NCBI GenBank assembly: GCA_002105175.1
Contig: MCGE01000001.1
Coordinates: forward strand, 1,798,001-1,862,000
Direction: 5' to 3'
Length of the DNA stretch: 64,000 nucleotides
Source of the DNA: Absidia repens
Taxonomy: Eukaryota > Mucoromycota > Mucoromycetes > Mucorales > Cunninghamellaceae
Shown here: in pieces, positions 23,678 through 36,850 of the stretch
How positions within the stretch are numbered: the stretch's first letter is position 1
Layout of the letters: every line of letters begins with the position of its first letter
The notes under the pieces: generated by a model
The model's database searches: none
What the model saw: only the letters and a program-made list of their open reading frames with translations
What the model was told of the DNA's origin: nothing
Translations under genes and position numbers: made by a program

Positions 23678-25851
23678 TCAAGACTGTCGTTTGATAGGTG
23701 TCGTTGCATCTTCTTTGGCTTTTGTCAATTTCATCACCACTTGGTTGCCATCTTCGCCCACATGAACAAAGGTATCGCCTTCCATATATCCACTAGAGAC
23801 CGGTGATTTGGATCGATTGGATGATTTGCTTTGTGTGTGGTTTGGATCGAGACTTGAGTTGTTGATACTTCCATCGCCACCACGAAGAGTCACTCGGCCA
23901 GGAAATGTATCACCTGCTGATGCCATATCTTCACATTGATCCTGATGGTTTGCTGTGAGATTATTGCTACTGTTGTTTTTTTGTTTGCTTGGGCTGTTAT
24001 CATTATGGCCATGATCTACAATAAAGGAAAAATAACAATAAAATGTTGAGTAACATAACACCAGCAAAGAAAAAAAAATAGGTTTTACCTTTTAAGAAGC
24101 TAGATCATCAAACAAAGATTAAAAAAGATTACAATGTCAGTCAAAAATAGTTAATTTGCTTGTCACTTTTGTTTTACTTACTGTGATAATTCCACCCAGC
24201 CTATATACAATGAAACATAAAAAAGGGTAAACAAGTTAAAATGAATAACAGAGCAATGGTATGGCATCTAAATTTAATATTACTTACCTCCACCCACACG
24301 GACCATCACCATTTTACTTGGAAGAATTCGACAATAGGCCAATCGTTCGCCAAAATAGTATTTCCCTAGTACAAAATCACAAGTTAGTATAGTGTCATAT
24401 CTTTAGTTATTGTTTTTTGTTTTTGTTTTTTTACTTACCAACTTCTCCTGAGACCATTTTGATACTGACTTTGACCTCGCTGTCGTTCACTATACGGCCA
24501 AGTTGAACGTCCAGTTCATTCTTTGGATCAGATACATAAGCAGTCCGTTGGTTACCAGAAGCAGAGGTGGGTGTTTTGGATTTTCTCAAGGCATTTCCAG
24601 CTACCCGTTGATCCGCCGCTAATGTAGAGGTTTGGAAACTAGTGCGTCTTGTTTTTGTAAATCCAAGAGGAGGAGAGAGACCATTGAACGTTGATGGTGG
24701 AGGAGGAGGTGGAGGAGATTCTGTCCTGGATACCGAAGATCGTCTGTTGCTATAACTTGGTCGTCTATTGTTATTGGCGACAGTGGTGTTGGGAGCTGAT
24801 GTTTTCTTTTTGGCCATCGCTAATTTGGTGTAAAATTCATGGTTGAGTGCGTCGATGCATGTATGCAACTCCTTTTCTCTAGCAGATGCAGATGCTTGTG
24901 CCTTGGTCCATCGATCCATCGTTTTTTCCAGTCGTTTTGCTACCCGGGTGTTGTCGTCCAAAAATTGTTTTCGTGCTTCTTCTTTTGCTGATCCAAGTAA
25001 TTTACTGATGGAGGGTCCATTTTTCTTGTACACATTCACCAGGCGTCGTAGTAGGTCTTGAAGATCCGTCTTGACAAATTTACCATGAATCACTTTGGCG
25101 TGGTGTGGAGCCGAGTTTTCAACAGCAACCAGTACTTCGAGAATCTGTTCGTCCACTTGGTCAATGATACCCAAAAATAGTGTAATATTACCGGCCGTTT
25201 GAGCTTGTTCTTGTCGTACATGCATCAGGTGATGTAATTGATCCGTGGCTGTCGATAGCTGAGCACGCTGTCTTCGTATCACTCCATCACTATCAGAGAT
25301 ACTTGCCAAAAGCATATCCGTTTCTTCAATCTTCTGGGCCAGTGTCACCTTGATTTCCCGGTCCAATTCCTCTAATTCACCTTCTTCCACTGCCACGCTT
25401 TTTCCAGAGAGTGACAATGAATTGATTCGATCCTTGATATCATCGACGTAACGCAGAGTTTCATTGAGTTTACTGATACCATGTTGTCGTCGATACATTT
25501 CATCCAACCGTGTTTTGGTTTCGTCCATCACCACCTTGATTTCACCCCACATACGTCTAATAATAGCCTGACAATGATCCACCGCCTTATTCACTGTAGA
25601 AGTCCGAGCCACACCGATGCTTTTGTATAATTTCGCTTTCTTTAGCTCATCGCCCATAGAGAAGAACAGTTCAATAGATTTTGTCAAATCTTCATTGCGT
25701 CTGTTGAATTCCGACAAATCAGGCAGAGAATGTAATCGAGAGCGAAGATTTTGCTTGGAGTACTTTGAGAGAGTTGTCTTCATAGCAGATAATGATCGAG
25801 TCAATTCCACTATAACAACAACAACAACAAAAAAAAAAAAGGAATGAGGTC

Positions 25852-25900
<49 letters not shown>

Positions 25901-28900
25901 GAGGGATGTTCATTCTAATACATACCTTCAGTCTTCACATGCTTGATCACAAACTTGAGTGCCGCAATATATTCATTTTCAGTCTGAATTGCAGTGTCCA
26001 AATCGAGCAAGATTTTATCCAAGGGACGCTTGATAGTTTCAACTTGCGAAGTAGGCACGCCATAGTAATCAGTCAGTCGTTTCGCTTGATCCAATACCAC
26101 CTTATAATCATCCTTGCATTTTTCATAAACCTTTTCAATGCTGGTAATAGCCGCCACATAGGTTTGAGAGATGTGTTGGATTGATTCAGGTCGTTTGCCA
26201 ACAAGATCAGGATTTGCCAGAATTTGTTGCCGGATAAACTTGAGCTGTTCTTCACAAGCAGCCTGTATTCTGGTGACTTCATCATTAAGGCCGTGTAACA
26301 CCTTGTTCCTTTCCAATTCATGTTTTTGATGCCTTAATACTTGCTGAAGGTCCGATATCATTGTTGCCAATTGATTATAGCGAGCACCAAACATCACTTC
26401 ATTTTCGCCATCCAGTGAGTCCAACAAAGCACGAGTTTCATTCATGTCAATTGATGTATCGTCACGTAATTTCTTTTCCAAAGCTGTGATAGCGTCCTTT
26501 GAGGGAGAGGAAGAGATATTGTTCAGACCCGTCCGAATCACTAACACATTTTGTTCCACCTTGGCCAGTCGATCATATCCTTGCACCAATTGTGAAGCCA
26601 TTGTCAGCAGATTGAAGATTGATTGTCCTTGAGATTGCAATAATTTCCAGTCTCCGTTTATTGTTTCTTGAGTAGTATAGATTTCCGACAATAGATCATC
26701 ACATTCGCCGTCTGTCTTTTGGGTTTCGATGAAGCTGCTGTAAGCACAAAGGTCATTGTAGATTTCCTTACAGTCTGCTGTTTTTTGTTTCGCTTCAAAA
26801 TTCGCCTCCACTAAAGCATCACGATAATCTTGAATTGTCATGCCATCACCCATATGTTTATGTGTTTGCAGAATTTCCAAGAGCGTTTTTTGAGCATCAC
26901 CGATCATTGCTTTGGCGAGGTTGGCATTGTCTCCATATGTTTTGCACAGACGGTTCAAGTTGACAATATCATAAAGACGGGCGAGAGTATTACGAGTTGA
27001 CAAGATAGTGTCGCCCACTTCATCCAATCGCTGCTGTTGTTTGCCTCCACCAAAATGACTTGGTTCTGATCCATCCATATTCGTGTCAACCAGTGAAGCC
27101 ATCATCCTTACTATTGCGTGATAGTTGGTTTTGTCCAAGGCATCGATTTGTTTTTGCCATTGCATGATGCCTTCGTCACTAAGTAGTACTGGATCGGTGC
27201 CATCAATTTCAGTTTGTAGTTCATGAATCATTTGTCGTAGATGCTTGATATGATTATCCACTTCGGCAGGGCCAAGAGCACGGAGCAAAACCTTGGTTGA
27301 TTGCCTAGCTTCACGATGTAAATTCCGCCATTTTTCTTCCATCTGTTCAAAATAATCTAAGCAATCGTCATCCATCCCATCATCGGTGCCAGACAAGTCC
27401 TTTTTGTAGGTAATGTATGCTGATTGAAGTGTGGTTAAGACTGTATCATCACCATGGGTTGCAGCCTCGATACTTTCCGTAATACCAATAGCGCTACGAA
27501 GTTGTTGTATGTTCGACATAGTATCCTGTCCTTTGTCATCGCCGCTAGCATCATCGTCCAGTATCATCATAGTGGTTTGTAGTTTGATCATGCTCGCCCC
27601 AATCCAAGTTTCACAGGCTTCCAATTGTTTGATGTACAAAACACGAGACATTTCACGTCGAGACATGCGTTCCTTGGAGTCCAATATTGATTGAAGACCA
27701 TTGGATAATTCTTGTAACCGTTGCAGCCGAGTATCAATAGTTTCCTTGATAATAGCATTTGTTGTTTCGTCTTTGACGCCAGGCACATTACGCATTGAAG
27801 AGGATGATGATGAGTTTCCATAGTCTAGCAATAAAGAAGATGAAGATGAGGAGGGCAAGTTCCTAGCCGGCAAAGGAATTGTTGTCGCAAGATCCTGTCG
27901 AATGTCGTCAATCCCAGAGTTGAATCGTTGCAACCTTTCACCATGATCTGCTAGCCAACTAATGACACCAGTGGTTTGATCAGCACCGTCAACATCACTA
28001 TTATGTCGACTCTGATCCAGGAATTCTTCACGAATCACCTCGGCCGAATGTTCTAGTTGAGAGGTACGCCAAAGGAAAGCACCCATAAGGCAGCGTTGAT
28101 CAATGATTTCATTTCCAAACACCAAAGTCTTATCAACATCATCGCGTGCATCCAATAGCGAGCAAATCACCTTTTCGGCCCATTTCCCAACACCACTGTT
28201 GTGTGCCTGTTTTGTTGATACCCATGTTTGTACATTTTGTTGAAGAGGCCGGATGCTGTCCCGGTCATAATTATCCAACTTTGCTTTGATTTCCGCCCAT
28301 GCAGTTCGAAGATCGGTTTCATCGTTTTCGGATACAACAGTTCCAGGCTGCCAGCGAGCCTTGTTTTCCACAAATGAGTCTACTGCTTTGGTAAGTTCGC
28401 CAAGATCGTTCAATGCGTGATTCACCTGATGTTGCCAATTTTGCTGTTCTTTCAACGAGCCTATTTCTTGAACCTTGGTCGAAAGAGTATCCTGACAACG
28501 GCCAAACGAACGTTCCACACCAACCAACCGTGTTTCCAAAGCATCACAAATGGTATTCGCCGATGAAGGGTCAAGCTGATTTTTGATGAGTGACGATAAG
28601 TTGTTGACAAACTGGCCACGAATACTTGCCATTTCTTGATTCACAGATTTCGCTTGGATTTCAATAGCATCAGATTTCTTTTCGAGTAAACAGAGGTCCA
28701 CAGTAGACAAGTCACCTTGGATTGATTTTTCTTTCACTTCAGAGACCAATGGATGCAGCTGTTCTTGAATTGAGCTGACTTGCTTTGCCAATTGTTCGAG
28801 ATGATCACCCCAAGTCATAAATTGTCTAGCCATTTCAAGCGCTTGGAATTCTGTTGACACCTGTTGCACAAGTTGGTTGATTTTGTTATCGAGTTGATCC

Positions 28901-31900
28901 ATAATTTTCTCCAAGGAAGTTGTATCATATCCATCCGTAGAATGTGTAAGCGCACCGTCATGTTTTGAGGCTACTAGGGTATCCACTTGATCCTTGAGGG
29001 TATTGACACTGTTTTCCCTGAATGCGCTGATATCACCCGATAAGCGACGAAGGTCTTGACCATGTTCCTCGATGATTTCTTCGGTGATCGTAACGGAGTC
29101 ATCAGAAATATCCACAGATGCCGATTTGAGTAAACTGAGGTGTTTTTCAATCCATTCCAGTTGACTGATTGCGTTGTTTTCGCACCGGATAGCGTCTTCT
29201 TTTGCTTGTAACGCGTCAAAATAATGAGCCTTCAGTTGTTCCATTGACTTTATCAAAGATTCAAGATCCCCCAGTTTTGAATCCAATCGTCCATTAATTC
29301 GTGCAGTAGATTCATCATCTTGTATGATTATCGCCCGTTCACTATCAAATAAAAAATAAGAATAAAAAAAAGGAGTCAGTTCACATTTTATTTATTTAGT
29401 TATTTTGCTTATTCCATCCTTACCTGTCAAACATGGTCGATTGATTTTCAGGAGGCTTGATTTCATTTCGTTTTCGGGAGAGAGAATCGACCAATTGCAT
29501 GAATTCACTCAGCATGTCATCGCGAGCATTCAATCCAGCAGCATTTGATGTCCCAGGAGCATAGACCTTGACCAAATCTTCATGCACACGATTTCCTTGT
29601 TGAGCGGCACCGTCCATTTCAGCCACCAAGCTGTTCAGCTGTGTTTTGTATTCCAAAGATTCTTGCACATAGAGATAGAGCTTTTCCAAATCATGGTGTT
29701 TCGTGACAAGAGCTTGTTGTTTTTGCTGCAAGTGGGCTGGCAAACCAGAGGAGACCCCAAGCTGTAAATAAGCGCTTTCCAAGTCAGAGTAATATCCTTC
29801 TTGACACAAAGCAGGCATATCTTGGATTGCCTTAATCAAAAGCTGTTGTTCCTCCAAAGTCCCAAAAGTAGTATCACAGTTGTCGCCTGCACCATCAACT
29901 CGTGCTTCGATTGATTCGACAAAAGACCACAGATTCCGAGCCACATCGTCCATCGCATCATTGGCAATAATAGTTTGCTCGTCCCATAACTGTCGTTTGT
30001 CAATGATCACCAAATCAACAGCACGTCTTTCCAAAAGTCGTCGGAGGCGTTCATGACTATCATCCAGCTGTTCGATGGCGTTGATCAGCGTCCCGCGATC
30101 AATAGTAATGGTGTTGGAAGCATCGATTTCGTCTTCAATGGCCGATACACGTTTCCGTAACCTTGATAATTCACCTTCCTCCAGTTGCTCCATACGGATG
30201 ATCAGACTATCCAGTTCCCGCTGATATTGAATTGTCCATGTTTTGTTGTCGCTATCGTCATCGTCACTGTCGCTTTCAATATCACTGCCACTACCGTAAT
30301 CCATCTTGTTGAGCCAACTTTTTTGTACTTTTGGGCCCGGTCATCCAGCCATTGAATATGTCGCATCATTTCTTCGTATGCCAAGGTGGCACGTTGTTGA
30401 AGGGAGAGAGTCCGCCGGTTGCTTGCCAAAAGGTTTTCCAAAGCCTCCGCAATAGTGGCGAGTTGCATAGAATAGCCTTGTATGACTTCCTTGATATGGT
30501 GGTTTGCTTCTTCATTGTCTTCATGGTCTTGAGATCCCACTATTAGAGTTGCGTAAGTCGGCGCCTCCGTATACATAATTTGTGAGAAGACACAAGTAAT
30601 CAGTTGAGCTGAATCTTCCTTAAAGCTTTGGACCTTTTCGCCATATATGTCATTTTCGCTATCATCACTATCGTCATCGCTGATACCGGCGGCCTTGGTG
30701 CGAGTTGAGGTGGACTTTGAAGCATTCACCATGGAAATACGAAGCGATTCACCCTTGTCCCATATTTGTCTATACTGTGTTGTAATGTCCAGAAGAGCCA
30801 AATGTTGTTCCACCACCTTGCGAGCAAATCCACTTCGTTTCATCAAATCCCCAAAACTATCTTCAAATTGTGTTTGTTTCGTATCCAAAGAGCCAGGCAA
30901 GTCAGTATTGTGAAGATCTTCCATTTCTTGAAAAGCATCCAAGCATCGAGTGTATTCGGATTGGTCGTAATGGATCACCTTTGACTCTAAGGCCACAAGA
31001 GTTTGGATCATTTCTTCAGTGTCCATCAAGCTGCTGAAGGTGGAGGAGCAAGTTCGACCAGGGATTCGACGCCGATTACCTCTACCATTGATGCTGTTCA
31101 AAGAGGCTTCCACATCACTTGAGGAGATTTCAATGTCGTCATCAGAGCTGATCCATCTTGCCTGGCCAGGTTTCAGAAAGACATTCATTTCTTGATCAGT
31201 ATCCAAAATCCACCGAGAACAAGACCCACACAGATCGTCCCATTGCACCCGAAGCATCAGCATATCCACCATGTAAGACCGTTTGCGTAACAATTCCATC
31301 AGTTTATTCAACATGTTGACAGTGGTTAGTGTAATTTCAATCGTTGATGCATCCGCCGGACCGATATCACGATCGCCACGATCCGCCCCAGTCAAAGACT
31401 TCACGTGAGTTCGTAACCGTGCCATATCATCACCATTAAACCGATCAATATCCCGGGTAAGTTTTGCATGTTCATCGCGCCACTTTTCAGAGTTGTTGCG
31501 AGCCACCTCGGCCAGAATATCACTGAGTGGGTCAAACTCATCTGATCCGTTCCTTTGATTGATGATATCGATCCGAATTTCAATCCATTTCCGAATACGG
31601 TCCGCTTCCACAAACCAAACACGCACTTGATCCACCCAATCACGCACCATTTCGTATTGTTGTTGTACTTGGTCAACAAATGCACCCAATCGATCATCCT
31701 TGGCCAGCAATCCATCGTACGTTTCCTTCGTTTTGTGAATTTTGGTGCGGACAGCATTCACCTGGTTTTCTAGACCCGAAATCCCGTCGTTTGTGGTGTA
31801 GTTGTTGTTGTCCATCAGTTCGCGAATAGTTTCCAACTCGTGTCCAATATCCTTCGTTGTCGCAATCAAGTCCAAAGCACTAGAGAAGTTGTCACTAGAG

Positions 31901-34254
31901 GATAAGGTGTCCCGGTTGGTATCCATAACCTGCTGGTGCCCCTGTTCCAATTCATCCAGCCTTGATTTTACTTGTTTCAGCACCGCACGAGAAAATTGCA
32001 AGATAAACCGCCGGTAGGATTTCCACATGGTCGAGTCAAAAGTGTCCACCAGTTCGTTGGTTTCCATTGCTGCCTGGTGGAATGAGACGGATATTTCCTT
32101 GGTTTGACCATCTCCGTTGCCTTCGTCCATGGGATGCCATAGGTCACCAACTTTGCACTTGTCACCAGAGTCTGAAGAATGGCGAGGTACCACTTGAGCC
32201 AGTATGTGTAGTAGCTCTTCAATCCGGGCCATCACCTTGTCAGCTTCACCATGATACTTGTGTGTGCCTTCTTCAATGTCAACCAAGTCAGATTCAATGC
32301 GAAGAAGATCGGTTTTCGTAGTGGCTAGCAGCTGTTCAAAATCGGTCCATTGATTGAATAGCATATCATATAGGTTCTTCACTTGGGTCCGTTGTAAATC
32401 AGTAAGCCGAATAAGGGTATCGTCCGCATTTTCTGGCGATAGCATCAACTTGTCCCTGGCGTCCCGGGCAGTGTCCAAAAGAGATGATTCTTCTTGCATT
32501 TGTTCCTCCACAATTTCTAGAGCATCCAAATATTCGGCCACAGTATCAGCATCATCAAAGGATGTGGGTATTTCATCGAGTGTCCGAGTGTTGGTTTTGA
32601 TAAATGCCAGTACTGTTTCATGGATAGTAATCAGCTGATCCAATACAGGATGCACGCCCCGAGGAAGATGGCCAGTCAGCTGCATCATGAGTCGACTATT
32701 CAAATCCGCCTTGATTCGTTCCTTGTCTTCATCCGCCAATGTCGATCGTCGATGTGCCTTTTTTCTATTGCTTTTCTTGCTGCCTGAGTCTTTGGTGCTG
32801 TCTGCTTTCGCCGCATCATAGCCATCATTGACGAGAGGGGTATCATTGTGGTCGTCATCATAGATAAGAGTGTCGATGCCACCAGTCACCATAGCAATGT
32901 TGGTTCGACGTCGTATAGCAATATCATGGCGTTCATCATCCGATACTTTTTGTTGTGCATTTGACATCAGCTTGTAGAATTCCGCCACATACATCATCAC
33001 ACTTGGTTCATGAGGATAGTCCACGTCCGCCAAATCTTCAGGTTCCAGGTACCTTGGGATATCCATGTGTTCGGTGGCCAAATCAAATGCAAGGGTCAGT
33101 AACCGGCGCCATGTCTCTTTCTGAGAAAGATCGGCATCCTTGAGGTGGTATGAGAAGAGATCAGGAAGGAGATCAGAACCATGGCGGTGTATCAGAAGAC
33201 AGAACGCTAGACCATTTCGCCAGGACCTTGAGAAGTCTTGAATACTTGGAATGATACTAGCAGCAATATAATCTTCAAGCTGGATCCGTACCCAAAATAA
33301 GAGGGCCAGTTTGGCTTCGGAGGAGCTTGTATGTTGTTTGTCAGAGTTGATTGAATAATTGCTTCCCAGCTTTTTTGATGATACGAGGGAGTTAGTGCCA
33401 GGTATTGGTGTTGTTGGTGGGATCGCTTTGTCGGTAGGTTGAGCCACTGGTCCGATAGAAGTGGGAATAGGTTCAGTTGAAGAAAGGACATCGATGCGTA
33501 GCCCATCACGTTGCCGATCAGAATAATTCTATAGCGTAAAAAAGGAGGAGATCAGTCAAACACTTGTATCCATATTTTGAAACCCACAAAATGATCCTTG
33601 AAAAAATATTAGGCTTACCAATAAAGAATGTGTAAAATCATCACCATGGTCATTGAGTACGACTTGAATTTGATATTTGATCATGATAAAAAATATCAGA
33701 GCCAGAGTCTTCTTTTTATCACCATTGACAATAGCTTCATTCCCCATATCCACAATAGAATCAGCACCCAGTTGTTTTTCCAAAAACGAAAGAGCTTGAG
33801 CAACGTTTGCCAATTGGTGTATCCGCATATTCATCTTTTCAGGCTTCGGGGCAGGGTCTCTAGCAACCACAGAGAGCAATTTGAGTAGCTTTCTTCCATC
33901 CTTGAAGTCAGTTTCAATGTTGGAAATGTGATCGTCGACCGTCTTGAGTTGTGAATTCACCCACTTTGTCAGAGTTCGTTTTTGTATTTCTTGATAATCA
34001 GAGCCAATGGTGCGCACCAAATCTTCACCAGTCATAATGTCGGCGGTGTTTTGCCGCGAACGATTCAGTGTCGTTTTCCATCCTCCTCCTCCACTTCCAC
34101 TTGCAAGAGATGCGATGTTGCTATTGCTGGTGGCGGATGTTAAATCGCGGTATAAGGAACGATTCGAGGTAGATCGGCCTACTGTAGACCCTGTTGTTGA
34201 AGAGGAATAAATTGATGAAGATGGTGATATTGTATTTGATGGTGATGTAGTCAT
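23678..34254 (-). CDS. Giant spectraplakin-like cytoskeletal linker (CH-CH-helical rod-GAR)
   Basis: Exons 33619-34254, 29424-33528, 25926-29341, 24439-25809, 24288-24365, 24182-24200, 24088-24098 and 23678-24015 join in phase, apart from one frame break near 30327. The product is about 3,324 aa. After a Ser/Thr-rich head, CH1 (about 70-205) shows TLTKWVNSQLKTVDDHISNI, DFKDGRKLLKLLSVV and ALIFFIMIKYQI. CH2 (about 280-400) shows LALLFWVRIQLEDY, SWRNGLAFCLLIHRHGSDLL and YVAEFYKLM. Tandem CH domains bind F-actin. The next 2,700 residues are almost wholly charged amphipathic helix of spectrin-repeat character. Near the C-terminus (about 3145-3213) is a GAR/GAS2 domain: VGKYYFGERLAYCRIL, then MVMVRVGGGWVELSHFLK, split over four small exons; GAR domains bind microtubules. 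No EF-hands or plakin domain were recognised. The inferred role is an actin-microtubule crosslinker. Confidence 0.88.
25810..25925 (-). other. Intron with long poly(A) then poly(T) in transcript sense
   Basis: The intron between the 3.4-kb and 1.4-kb exons of the giant gene carries a run of about 45 T on the plus strand (about 25854-25899) and a run of about 12 A (about 25829-25841). In the transcript this reads poly(A), then poly(U), then the acceptor, the same arrangement as in the CSL intron. Confidence 0.8.
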
Positions 34255-35829
34255 GATCTTTTAGGCAAAAAAAGACATGAAGGTATAATAAAAAGTAAAG
34301 TAATATAATACAAAAAATAATATATAAAAAATTGCGGAAGTGAAAGAAAGAAGTAGAAAATAAAAAAAAGGGCCGTCCGAATTTGTACACAGCTACTAAA
34401 GCACATGTGCGTTATTCCAATCCCGTTGATCATTATTTCTTAGTGTCCCCTTTCCCCTTCATACAAATAAATTCTAAATATAATATTCATATATTTATTT
34501 TTGCATTATCAAATTTACAGCCAAGGTATTTCGCTGTTCCTTGGTCTGTTTTATTGGCTGTGCTGTTTGCAAAGTCCTTTAATCATATGAAGACTGAAAT
34601 GGGACCTTCGGTAGTTCACCCGTAAAGAAGGCACTAGACCTACAAAATAGGTTCATACGATGTTACACCAAATGATAATACATCTGTCAGCTAGCGTAAC
34701 GGGATTGGACCGATTATTTGCGCATCTTTTGACTATTTGAGCACCCAGGGTTCATCCTCGGTTCAAATATAATATCAGGTATAATATTATGTCTTAGCGC
34801 TAGGTATCATGTCCCCAGCCGCCTGCGCACAAAGTCTACAAACGGAGTAGACTCCGTTAATAAAAAACCAGTTTGATCCTTCTGGATCTGATTGTTAAAA
34901 AAAGAGAAATGAAATAAAAGCTAAAAGGACGGTAAGCCAATTGAGCGTCCCAGTAGCAGTTGTATAATATCCTATTGAAACATCGGCGCTAACAAAGATT
35001 TTGCCATCAGCAGGTCAACTTGACTTTTTTTTTCTTGGTTTTCGATGACAGTAAAAGACCATTTTCGACTAACCTGACGCTTCATAAAAATGAGGATATA
35101 CAAAAGAAGAATGGACGGAAACTGAAAGTAGCAGAATAGTCTGTATTTTTGAGAAATAGGGAACGATAGATAATCGAGTATGAATAAGAAGCATTAAAAA
35201 GTCATTTCTGTCCTTTTTATTGTCGAGAAATGGTCATCATCTTTTTTTTTATCGTTAATGTAAAAAATAGATGTCGAACTGTTATAATGAATATGTGTGC
35301 ATTGACACCTTTTTTTCATTTTTCATTGGTTCATTTTATACAGCTTGTGCGTACATATGTACAAGTGAATGATCTAAACAAAACAACCCTTTAAAATTCA
35401 TTGTGATTATTCATTATTGCTGATTAACTACATTCTACTGCATTGTGATAACACTGCCAATATATTCATTAGATAGGCTGTCCAGGGGGGTTAGGATTGA
35501 GACACTTAGGTGGCTCAGGATACATAATACTCTTAAATGATAACATGAAGCGGAAATTCGATTACCGACCGAAGAACGTGGAAGCATTTTTTTAACAACG
35601 CAGATATACTGGCTGTGGCGACTATGCATGCATCCCTGTAGTTTCTTGACAATTGTAAAATGTTTAGTTGATTCTTTTTTCCAGGTTGCGTTGTTCGCCC
35701 TGAGCCAAAAGACTAGAATAAGTCTAGCGGACATTTAAAAAGAACTCCTGAGGTTTTTTATGCTCAATAGGAAGCTGTATTTTCTTCTGCCTCTTTCTTT
35801 TAATAAAAATATCGTTGTTGGGCATCTTG
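34255..35829. other. Intergenic, no gene seen
   Basis: AT-rich spacer upstream of the giant gene. A short perfect palindrome AACGGAGT-AG-ACTCCGTT lies at about 34843-34860. The minus-strand frame at 35435-35734 shows no domain. Nothing else was recognised. Confidence 0.45.
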
Positions 35830-36030
35830 GATTAGTGTTAGAATATGAATCAGGGGCATTTTAAACAATGCATTATAAACATGCATGGGGAAACCCTTTC
35901 ATTTTGGATCCAGGATTTGGACCATACCGATACATTAGGCTTCATGTTGCGATTAGTGTCATGGAACCGTCCTTAGAATAGTTTAGTGTTAAATATCATA
36001 GTTTTATATCTACATCTGAATAAATCATGT
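35830..36030 (-). repeat. Relic of dispersed repeat core (subfamily 2)
   Basis: The stretch starts ATCTTGGATTAGTGTTAGAA, contains CAGGGGCATTTT, then CATGCATGGGGAAACCC with CTTTCATTTTGGATCC, and ends with CATCTGAATAAATCATGTC. The same string of landmarks recurs at 56940-57140. The central core is shared with the fold-back elements. It is listed as minus because the core is in the orientation of the left arms. No coding capacity. Confidence 0.6.
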
Positions 36031-36569
36031 CTTGTCTTTTTATTTTTAGTATGTCTCTTTCATTCGTTTAGTTTGTCCTTCAACAGTAGATCCCTCTTTA
36101 CGTCGGCCATCTCGTTCAGTTAGATTAGCATTGATCATCCCCCAGTTTATGTTTATTTATACTACAATAAAAGATATCTTCTATTTTGACAATTATTGAC
36201 TTAAGCCCATGATGACACTAAATCGAAATTATTTGTTTAGAGATTTTATATAGTATGCCAACTAAACCCTCTGTGTGTTTCATACATACTTCATACCTTC
36301 ACTTTGAAAAGTCATATCGAAGTTCAAGTTTTTTTGTTTTTTATTGATTACAGTAGAAAATAATGACCAACACCACACTACAACTACACTATGCTCTGCT
36401 ATGCTACTAAGACTATTAAGATGATTGTGTAATGAATTTCCGAAAGTCGTTGTCTCCGAATTGAAAAGTAATGAAATTAAGACGATTAAGGTTCATTTAG
36501 GTTATAAACTGTTTGCATCAGAGATAAAATATAGAGCCAATAATGCATAATGGATAACAAATCTCATTT

Positions 36570-36850
36570 CAAAGATCTACATAAAGTGGAATCCAATTGA
36601 TAGGGTTTGTTAAATACTATGTCCTTTATCGGGTCCCACCTATATGCTAATTTGGAAGGATCTGAAGCTGGTACATACCTTCATATCAGAAATCGTTAAA
36701 CCCAGATATTCAATCGTGGTTCCTTGCGCGTTCTTCATCATCTTGATTCGCTTGACTTTGTCAGCAGTACCTTCATAATTTTGTAACCCAGTTTGATGTC
36801 CACGATACAAGGGCGAACAAATTCGTTCAGTATGTTCTCTAAATAGAGGT
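36570..36850 (-). pseudogene. Inositol polyphosphate multikinase (IPK family) fragment
   Basis: On the minus strand, after an ACAG acceptor near 36852, the reading is YLYLENILNEFVRPCIVDIK then LGYK. This is the IPK-family motif PxxxDxKxG preceded by the usual YLxLEN segment. The next residues of the family (NYEGTADKVKRIKMMKNAQG, then TTIEYLGLTISDMK) follow in another frame. Restoring the frame needs one more base in a run of four A at about 36777-36780. A GTATGT donor follows at about 36681-36676, and a candidate next exon (YRWDPIKDIVFNKPY) runs to a stop near 36568. No N-terminal exon or catalytic C-terminal half was found, so I call a truncated pseudogene. A sequencing indel within a real gene is less likely because both ends are missing. 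Confidence 0.6.

Noticed and set aside
34843..34860. Perfect palindrome AACGGAGT-AG-ACTCCGTT as a regulatory site
   Set aside because: Short and isolated, with no neighbouring gene or second copy noticed; likely chance.
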